64,000 bases of DNA from Arthrobacter saudimassiliensis. GTDB taxonomy: Bacteria > Actinomycetota > Actinomycetes > Actinomycetales > Micrococcaceae. Location: NCBI GenBank assembly GCA_900016675.1, contig LN483071.1, positions 186,001 through 250,000 on the forward strand. Reading direction: 5' to 3'. Shown here one piece after another: positions 58,400 through 64,000 of this stretch (its first letter is position 1; each line of letters opens with the position of its first letter). Both the position numbers and the translations under genes were made by a program. Under the pieces are notes generated by a model, which saw only the letters and a program-made list of their open reading frames with translations, searched no databases and was not told where the DNA came from.

Positions 58400-59359
58400 A
58401 TGCGCATCGATCCCCGTTTGACCGTCACGATCCCGGAGCCCGGGTCACGGCGTTACGGAGCCGAACCGGACTGCCTTCTGCTGCAGGGCCTGCTGCCCGG
58501 CGACCAGGCGTTCCTGGCACAGCTGGAGGCAGGGGTTCCGGACGGCACCGAGCAGGCGGCCGGGGCGGCGGCGGGGCTGGACCCGGAACGGTGCACCGGG
58601 CTGCTGCGGGCCCTCGGCGGCATCCTCGTTTCCGTGGCGCCGGTGCCCGCGCTGCGGTCCGAACGGCTGGCCGGGGAAGGACACCGGCCGCCTCCCGCGG
58701 GAGGAGACGGCCTCTTCCTGGGCCGCCGGGCCGATGCGGTGGTCCAGGTGCGGGGACTGGGGCGGGCCGGAGCCCTCACGGTCCGCCTGCTGGCCGGCGC
58801 CGGAGTGGGGACCCTCCTGCTGGAGGATCCTGGGCGGGTGGGATCCGCCGACGTCGGCGGGGCGTACGCGCTGACGGATGTGGGGCTGCCGCGGACCCAG
58901 GCTGCGCTCCGGCTGGCCGCACGCACGGATCCGACGCTGCGGGTGCTGCCGCTGCCGGCCGGGCTGCCGCCGGCCCATCTGGACCTGCTGCTGGCCGCGG
59001 GGCGGGTTCCGGAGGCCTGGACCGGGCCGCACCCGCTGCTCTGCCTATGGCCCGGCGGCGACGGGTGGAACGTCGGCCCGCTGCTGGTCCCCGGACGGAC
59101 GCCGTGCCTGGACTGCCTGCGCCTGGCGCACCCGGAGCTGTTGGCCGAGGGTCCTGCCGGGACGGAGGACACCGCCGGGTCCGGCGCAGCCGCGGGACTG
59201 GCCGTCCTGCAGGTCCTGGCCTTCATCGAGGCCCGGGTGCGCCCGGCGGCGTGGTCGGCGGTGCTGCGTGTGCGCTCGGCGGACGGATGGGTCGGCCGCC
59301 TGCCGCTGGAGCAGCATCCGGAGTGCCTGTGCCGGCTCCAGCGGCGCGGCGCCGCCTGA
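58400..59359 (+). CDS. ThiF/E1-like protein (Rv3196-like)
   Basis: 319 residues. A central Rossmann segment (GLGRAGALTVRLLAGAGVG ... LLEDPGRVGSADVG) matches E1-like/ThiF folds. CxxC in TPCLDC and the late CLC pair may bind zinc. Similar proteins next to Zincin_2 and UvrD2 genes in actinobacteria are related to cyclodehydratase C-domains; no precursor peptide or YcaO gene is seen, so a RiPP role is unsupported. GAGGAGGAG precedes the ATG. Confidence 0.75.
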   Translation: MRIDPRLTVTIPEPGSRRYGAEPDCLLLQGLLPGDQAFLAQLEAGVPDGTEQAAGAAAGLDPERCTGLLRALGGILVSVAPVPALRSERLAGEGHRPPPAGGDGLFLGRRADAVVQVRGLGRAGALTVRLLAGAGVGTLLLEDPGRVGSADVGGAYALTDVGLPRTQAALRLAARTDPTLRVLPLPAGLPPAHLDLLLAAGRVPEAWTGPHPLLCLWPGGDGWNVGPLLVPGRTPCLDCLRLAHPELLAEGPAGTEDTAGSGAAAGLAVLQVLAFIEARVRPAAWSAVLRVRSADGWVGRLPLEQHPECLCRLQRRGAA

Positions 59360-59435
59360 GCCGTTCCGCACCGCACCACCCGTTGCGCCAGGCTCATCAC
59401 TCCGGACCAGCCGTGCCCCGCCCGCCGTGCCGCGC

Positions 59436-59454
59436 CGCCCCGGGCGCCGGGGCG
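59436..59454. terminator. Weak GC hairpin between convergent genes
   Basis: CGCCCCGG/CCGGGGCG with a GCG loop, just before the convergent uvrD2 stop. Confidence 0.35.
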
Positions 59455-59461
59455 CTGGCCG

Positions 59462-61585
59462 CTAGTTGTCGGCCAGGATCCGCAGCACGGCTTCGCCGTA
59501 CCGTTCCAGCTTCGCCGGGCCGACGCCGGGCAGCGTGCCGAGCCGGGTGAGGTTCTCCGGCCGGTCCTCGGCGATGGCCTCGAGCGTGGCGTCGGTAAAG
59601 ACCACGAACGCCGGCACCCCGGCATCTGCCGCCTCGGTGCGCCGCCATTCCCGCAGGGCCTCAAAGGTCGCTTCGTCGTAGCCGGGCGGGCAGTTGCCGC
59701 ACCGGCCCGTCTTGCGCTCGGCCCCTGTGGTCAGCAGCGACCCGCAGGAACGGCAGCGCACGGGTCCGCTGGAGCGCCGCCGCTTGGTTCCGGACGCCGG
59801 GCTGCCGGAGGCACCCCGCCGGACCGGCGCCGAGTCCGGGCGCAGTCCGTCCAGGAACCGGGAGGGGCGGCGGCTGGCCCGCCCGCCCGGGGTGCGCGAC
59901 GTGGACCAGGACAGGGCCAGGTGCTCGCGGGCCCGGGTGATCCCGACGTAGAGCAGCCGGCGTTCCTCATCCACCGCCTCCTGGGTGTCGGCGAAGGAGA
60001 TGGGCATGAGGCCCTCGCTGAGCCCGACCAGGAACACGGCATCCCATTCCAGGCCCTTGGCGGAGTGCAGCGAGGCGAGGGTCACCCCCTGCACGGTGGG
60101 CGCATGCTGCGCAGCCGCGCGCTCCTCCAGCTCGGCGACGAAGTCCTGCAGGGTGAACAGGGAGTCGGGGTCGGCCGTGCGCGCGGCGTGCAGCTCATCG
60201 GCCAGGGCCACCAGCGCGGCCAGCGATTCCCACTTCTCCCGGACGGCGCCGCTCGCCGTCGGCGCCTGCTCGCTGTAGCCGAGGGAGGTGAGGATGTCCC
60301 GCACGGTCTCGGGCACCGGTTGGTTGCCCACGGAGCGGGCGGCGGCGCGCAGCTGCAGCACGGCGTCGCGCACCTCGCGGCGGGCGAAGAAGCGTTCCCC
60401 GCCGCGCAGCTGGTATCCGATGCCCGCCGAGGCGAGCGCCTGCTCATAGGCCTGGGACTGTCCGTTGGTGCGGAAAAGGATCGCGATCTGGGCCGGTTCG
60501 ACGCCCTGGGCGATCAGTTCCCTGATCCGGCCGGCCACCTGCGCGGCCTCCGCCTCGTCGTCGGAGCACTCGGTGAAGGTCGGCTCCGGGCCGGCGGGCC
60601 GCTGGGCCACCAGCTCCAGCGGTGTGGGCCAGGCCGGGGCGTTGCGCATCCGCTGTCCCTCGGCGGTGCGGGCGGCAAGGATCCGGTTCGCCAGGTTCAC
60701 CACCTGCGGCGTGGAGCGGTAGTCGCGCACCAGCTTGACCACGTTCGCGTCGGGGAACCGGCGGGTGAACTCCAGCAGGTGCCTGGAGGTGGCGCCGGTG
60801 AACGAGTAGATGGTCTGGCTGGCATCGCCCACCACGCACAGCTCGCTGCGTTCGCCCAGCCAGAGGTCCAGCAGGCGCTGCTGCAGCGGGGAGACGTCCT
60901 GGTACTCGTCCACCACGAAGTGCCGGTACTGGTCCCGCACGGTAGCGGCCACCCGCGGGTCCTCCTGCAGGATGCCCACGGTGATCAGCAGGACGTCTTC
61001 GAAGTCGATGACGTTGCGGTCCACCTTCACGTCCTCGTAGGACTGGAAGATGCGCGCGACGGCGGTGTGGTCGAAGCCCGCGGGCGCCTCGCGGCCCGCT
61101 GCGGCGCGGACGTAGCTCTCCGGGGTCAGCATGGAGACCTTGGCCCACTCGATCTCCGCTGCGACGTCGCGGATTGCGGCCCGGTCGGTGGACAGCCTCA
61201 GCCGGCGGGCGGCTTCGGCGATCAGCTGGGCCTTGTGGTCCAGCAGGGCCGGCAGCGGGCCGCCGACGGCCTGCGGCCAGAAGTACTGCAGCTGCTTGAG
61301 CGCGGCGGCGTGGAAGGTGCGGGCCTGGACGCCGCCGGCGCCCAGGTCGCGCAGCCGGCTGCGCATCTCCGCCGCGGCGCGGGCCGTGAAGGTCACGGCC
61401 AGCACCCGCTGCGGGGTGTACAGGCCGGTGTGCACGCCGTAGGCCATGCGGTGGGTGATGGCGCGGGTCTTGCCGGTGCCGGCGCCGGCCAGCACGCACA
61501 GCGGCCCGGTAAGGGTGGTCGCCACCTCGCGCTGCTCATCGTCGAGCCCGGCGAGGATCCGTTCTTCGAGTGTCGTTGTGCTCAT
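59462..61585 (-). CDS. uvrD2: ATP-dependent DNA helicase UvrD2
   Basis: 707 residues, superfamily 1A. Walker A GAGTGKT (34-40), VDEYQDVSPLQQ (Walker B), GDASQTIYSFTGA and LTHSAKG-like LASLHSAKGLEWDAVF mark motifs I-V. The tail has the UvrD2-specific tetracysteine segment (RCRSCGSLL ... GRCGNCPPGY) and an HRDC domain (PAFVVFTDATLEAIAE). It unwinds DNA in repair. The ATG at 61585 overlaps the nudC stop (ATGA); the longer open frame upstream is not coding. Confidence 0.96.
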   Translation of the reverse strand: MSTTTLEERILAGLDDEQREVATTLTGPLCVLAGAGTGKTRAITHRMAYGVHTGLYTPQRVLAVTFTARAAAEMRSRLRDLGAGGVQARTFHAAALKQLQYFWPQAVGGPLPALLDHKAQLIAEAARRLRLSTDRAAIRDVAAEIEWAKVSMLTPESYVRAAAGREAPAGFDHTAVARIFQSYEDVKVDRNVIDFEDVLLITVGILQEDPRVAATVRDQYRHFVVDEYQDVSPLQQRLLDLWLGERSELCVVGDASQTIYSFTGATSRHLLEFTRRFPDANVVKLVRDYRSTPQVVNLANRILAARTAEGQRMRNAPAWPTPLELVAQRPAGPEPTFTECSDDEAEAAQVAGRIRELIAQGVEPAQIAILFRTNGQSQAYEQALASAGIGYQLRGGERFFARREVRDAVLQLRAAARSVGNQPVPETVRDILTSLGYSEQAPTASGAVREKWESLAALVALADELHAARTADPDSLFTLQDFVAELEERAAAQHAPTVQGVTLASLHSAKGLEWDAVFLVGLSEGLMPISFADTQEAVDEERRLLYVGITRAREHLALSWSTSRTPGGRASRRPSRFLDGLRPDSAPVRRGASGSPASGTKRRRSSGPVRCRSCGSLLTTGAERKTGRCGNCPPGYDEATFEALREWRRTEAADAGVPAFVVFTDATLEAIAEDRPENLTRLGTLPGVGPAKLERYGEAVLRILADN

Positions 61586-62547
61586 GCGGCGCCGGGTGCC
61601 TCCGGTTCGCTGATGGGGCCCCCGTACCAGCGTTCGATCAGGTTGCGGGCAATGGAGATGCGGCCCGGGATGGTGATCTCGCCGGCCGCGACGGCCGCGG
61701 TGAGTTCCGCCCGGGTGAACCAGCGCAGGTCCTCGATCTCCACGCCGTCGGCGCGCGCCGCCCCGGGGTTGACGGCGCGGGCGGTGAAGCCGAGCATCAG
61801 CGAGCAGGGGAAGGGCCAGGGCTGGGAGCCCAGGTAGCGCGGCTCGGTTACCGTGATGCCCGATTCCTCTTCCACTTCCCGCAGCACGGCCGCTTCCAGC
61901 GACTCCCCCGGTTCCACGAATCCGGCCAGGGTCGAGTACCGCGGGCCGGGCCATGCCGCGGCCGAGCCGAGCAGGATCCGGTCTTCGTCGTCGATGATGG
62001 AAACGATGATCGCCGGATCGGTCCGGGGAAAGTGCTGGCTGTTGTCCGCCGGGCAGCGCCGAACCCAGCCGCCCTGCTCGGGAACGGTGGGCTTGCCGCA
62101 GCGCGGGCAGTGGGTGTGGACCGCGTGCCAGTTGGCGACGGCGGCTGCCTCCACCAGCAGGCCGCTGTCCAGGCCGCTGAGCGAGACCGCGGCGTCGCGC
62201 ACCGAGGCCCACCGCACGCCGTCGCCCGCGAGCTGCTCGTCGGGCTCGGGCAGGGTCACCAGGACGACGTCGGTCCCGGCCGGCGCGCCGCCGTCCACCA
62301 GGGTGCGGCCGAGGTAGACCGGCTCGGGCCCGAAGCCCTCCGGCCCGACCGTGGAGAGGACCAGGCCGTCCTCGCCGACCAGGGCCCGGCCGCCGGCCAG
62401 GTAGAGCACGCGGGTGGAGGAAGCGTGGAGGATGGATTCAAAGAGGTCCGGTGCCACCCGACGGTCCGATCCGCGGTCCACGGCGGTGCGCGCCAGCGGC
62501 AGCAGGCCTAGGGGCGGGACAACGGCTACCGGGGCGGGGCTGGTCAT
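61582..62547 (-). CDS. nudC: NAD(H) pyrophosphatase NudC
   Basis: 321 residues. The Nudix box GFVEPGESLEAAVLREVEEE is complete, followed by the NADH signature SQPWPFPCSLM. The zinc-ribbon has CPRCG and a third Cys (RRCPADNSQHFPR), but no obvious fourth. It hydrolyses NAD(H) to NMN(H) and AMP and can de-cap NAD-RNA. A TACGGT box is six bases before the ATG: predicted leaderless. Coupled to uvrD2, as in mycobacteria. Confidence 0.95.
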   Translation of the reverse strand: MTSPAPVAVVPPLGLLPLARTAVDRGSDRRVAPDLFESILHASSTRVLYLAGGRALVGEDGLVLSTVGPEGFGPEPVYLGRTLVDGGAPAGTDVVLVTLPEPDEQLAGDGVRWASVRDAAVSLSGLDSGLLVEAAAVANWHAVHTHCPRCGKPTVPEQGGWVRRCPADNSQHFPRTDPAIIVSIIDDEDRILLGSAAAWPGPRYSTLAGFVEPGESLEAAVLREVEEESGITVTEPRYLGSQPWPFPCSLMLGFTARAVNPGAARADGVEIEDLRWFTRAELTAAVAAGEITIPGRISIARNLIERWYGGPISEPEAPGAA

Positions 62548-62553
62548 GCCTCT

Positions 62554-62559
62554 ACCGTA
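62554..62559 (-). promoter_or_regulatory. -10 box TACGGT, predicted leaderless start of nudC
   Basis: TACGGT, AGAGGC, then ATG at 62547 on the minus strand. Confidence 0.5.
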
Positions 62560-62666
62560 GTCTCCCCCTCCCCCAACACTGTAGTTCGGGCTGCGGCTGT
62601 GAGTTCTCGATCACGCTTGCGGCGACTCGCCGGGCCGGAAACGGTAACTCGCACCACATCTGGCCC

Positions 62667-62672
62667 TACGGT
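62667..62672 (+). promoter_or_regulatory. -10 box TACGGT, predicted leaderless start of the phosphotransferase gene
   Basis: TACGGT, TGAAGAT, then GTG at 62680. It mirrors the nudC promoter 110 bp away. Confidence 0.45.
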
Positions 62673-62679
62673 TGAAGAT

Positions 62680-64000
62680 GTGAAACGGACCCCCATGGAA
62701 TTGGCAGCAATGGCCAGCGCCGCTGTTCCCGGCCTGGCTCCGACCGGCGTTGCCGGCTCCCCGGACGATGCCGCGGACTTCGACGCCGCCGTCATCGTCG
62801 ACGCCTCCGGCCGGCGCTGGCGGGTGCGCTGCCCCCGGCATGTGGAGGCCAGCATGCGCCTGGAGACCGAGCTGCTGGTCCTGCGCGCGTTCGTCCCGGC
62901 CGTGCGTGCCGAGCTGCCGTTCACCGTTCCCTACGTCGCCGGCACGGTGCGCCGCGGCGACCTGTGCACCTGCGTCTACTCCCACCTCTCCGGCACCGCC
63001 CGCGAGATCGATGACCTGGCGGCGGCCGGCGACGCCGTGGCCGCCGACATCGGCAAGGCCATCGCCGCGATCCACACCCTGCCCCAGTCGATCGTGCACA
63101 ACGCCGATCTTCCGAGCTACACGGCCAACGAATTCCGGCAGCGCCGCCTGAACGAGCTGGACGCCGCCGCAGGCACCGGAAAGATCCCGCCGGTGCTGCT
63201 GCGCCGCTGGGAACACGCCCTGGAGGACGTCACGCTGTGGCGGTTCAGCCCGGTGGTGGTCCACGGCGACCTGCACGAGGACAACCTGCTCGTGGCCAAC
63301 GGCCGGGTCTCCGCCGTCACCGGCTGGACCGACCTGCGCGTGGGCGATCCCGCGGACGACTTCGCCTGGCTGATCGCCGCCGCCGACCAGACGTTCACGG
63401 CCAAGGTGCACACCGCCTACATGCAGGCCCGCGGCGACGTCGCCGACCCGCACCTGATCCGCCGCGCGGCGCTCTCCGCCGAGTTCGCCCTGGCCCAGTG
63501 GATGGTCCGCGGCCTTGCCGTCGGCAGCGCGGAAATGGTCTCCGAGGCAACGGACATGCTCGCCACGCTGGAAGCCGATGTGCGCGTGCAGGAGGCCCAG
63601 CAGGCCCGGACCGCCCGGTCCGCATCCGGATGGCGTCCCGCCACCGGCCAGCAGCGCGTCGTCGAGCCCGCTGCAGGGACAGAACCGGCACGGGCCCCGA
63701 AGGTGACCGTCTCCCCCATCGGGCCCGCCGATGCCGAGGGTGCGGCCCCGGCCGGTACTGCGGCAGCCGGTACTGCGGCAGCCGGTACTGCGACGGCCGG
63801 TACTGCGGCGGACTCGACCTCGGCCGACGGCGCCGCTCCTTCAGCCGGGGTGCCCGGCAGCGACGGTGCGGCAGCTCCGGCCGGCGACGCTGCGGCGGCT
63901 CCGGCCGGTGACGCCGATCAGTCGGCCGGACAGCCCGGCGCCGTCCGACCGGACGGGCCCCGCGCGGAGGAACATCCCGCAGGTCCCGGGTCCGGGTCCA
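62680..64000 (+). CDS. Phosphotransferase (APH/choline-kinase fold), 3' end outside the window
   Basis: At least 440 residues; the frame is still open at 64000. The kinase-like fold runs to about residue 305: VVHGDLHEDNLL is the Brenner-type catalytic loop. The next motif, normally ID[WF]-x-D, reads VTGWTDLRVGDPADDFAW, so the metal-binding Asp is replaced by Gly, with an Asp three residues on. A long Ala/Gly/Pro-rich disordered tail with repeated AGTAA units follows. GTG at 62680 behind a TACGGT box; ATG at 62695 is an alternative. Substrate unknown. Confidence 0.85.
   Translation, partial: MKRTPMELAAMASAAVPGLAPTGVAGSPDDAADFDAAVIVDASGRRWRVRCPRHVEASMRLETELLVLRAFVPAVRAELPFTVPYVAGTVRRGDLCTCVYSHLSGTAREIDDLAAAGDAVAADIGKAIAAIHTLPQSIVHNADLPSYTANEFRQRRLNELDAAAGTGKIPPVLLRRWEHALEDVTLWRFSPVVVHGDLHEDNLLVANGRVSAVTGWTDLRVGDPADDFAWLIAAADQTFTAKVHTAYMQARGDVADPHLIRRAALSAEFALAQWMVRGLAVGSAEMVSEATDMLATLEADVRVQEAQQARTARSASGWRPATGQQRVVEPAAGTEPARAPKVTVSPIGPADAEGAAPAGTAAAGTAAAGTATAGTAADSTSADGAAPSAGVPGSDGAAAPAGDAAAAPAGDADQSAGQPGAVRPDGPRAEEHPAGPGSGS
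63751..63810 (+). repeat. Four 15-bp coding repeats in the phosphotransferase tail
   Basis: Four adjacent units beginning GCCGGTACTGC, encoding AGTAA/AGTAT pentapeptides in the disordered tail. The frame is kept whatever the copy number. Confidence 0.85.

Noticed and set aside
58400-59359. RiPP (TOMM) biosynthesis locus
   Set aside because: The ThiF-like protein stands alone; no YcaO, dehydrogenase or precursor peptide is nearby.

Overview
The window reads as chromosomal DNA of a high-GC actinobacterium, most likely of the Micrococcaceae (Arthrobacter-like). The support is the very high GC content, a WhiB-family regulator, a giant NAD-dependent glutamate dehydrogenase, the MtrA-MtrB-LpqB envelope system, UDP-galactopyranose mutase, and gene orders that match several mycobacterial blocks. 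I saw no rRNA, CRISPR array, insertion sequence, phage or integrase. It is dense core genome with one tRNA gene (initiator tRNA-Met).

Layout. 1-8.2 kb: cell-wall galactofuranose genes (a GlfT2-like fragment and glf), an OatA/OafB-type acyltransferase, and a solitary FHA plus triple-P-loop EssC/FtsK-like ATPase. 8.2-15.1 kb: whiB1 (wblE) with a CRP-like site, then the minus-strand pair gdh-pdtaS; whiB1 next to pdtaS is also the mycobacterial order. 15.1-20 kb: a CpaE-like/SAF pair, an excisionase-type HTH regulator, a small hypothetical, a LysM membrane protein behind three 10-bp direct repeats, and an Rv3235-family protein. 20-30 kb: secA, an AlkX/YcaQ-type protein, hpf, comF, lpqB, mtrB and mtrA, close to the Mycobacterium Rv3240c-Rv3246c order. 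30.2-36.5 kb: the GDPD-membrane/DUF4129/DUF4350/MoxR/DUF58/DUF4166 operon, in which most junctions overlap by 4-10 bp. 36.5-46.4 kb: a cysteine-free MetE-like protein, chorismate mutase, a VOC protein, mnmA with its cysteine desulfurase, a J-domain protein, trmL, a methyltransferase, a PIG-L deacetylase, etfA and etfB. 46.5-51.4 kb: an envelope-stress cluster with an HtrA-like protease divergent from a TPM-domain gene and pspA. 51.4-64 kb: tRNA-fMet, a UPF0182 membrane protein, a Lon-like PDZ protease, a zincin-like protein, a YgjP-like peptidase, a ThiF-like protein, uvrD2, nudC and a phosphotransferase cut by the window end.

How the parts fit. MtrAB-LpqB, HtrA, the PDZ-Lon protease, PspA and SecA form an envelope homeostasis and export set. 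The cysteine desulfurase overlaps mnmA and plausibly feeds it sulfur for tRNA thiolation. EtfBA is a paired electron carrier. Glf and the GlfT2-like protein build galactan.

Non-routine observations. The TPM gene has lost its normal Gly-rich tail by a frame change, so its frame runs without a stop into pspA. A CRP-like site precedes whiB1. Three CATCAAA-type repeats at one-helical-turn spacing lie near a small MerR/BldC-like regulator. A CTGTGGA motif recurs in four short intergenic regions, once inside perfectly tandem 23-bp repeats. Nine genes have a TANNNT box 6-7 nt before the start codon, as expected for leaderless mRNAs. Several proteins look catalytically altered: the MetE-like protein without cysteine, a CpaE-like protein with Arg in its P-loop, a phosphotransferase lacking the metal-binding Asp, a NERD-like domain lacking its acidic residues, and a zincin with RExxH.
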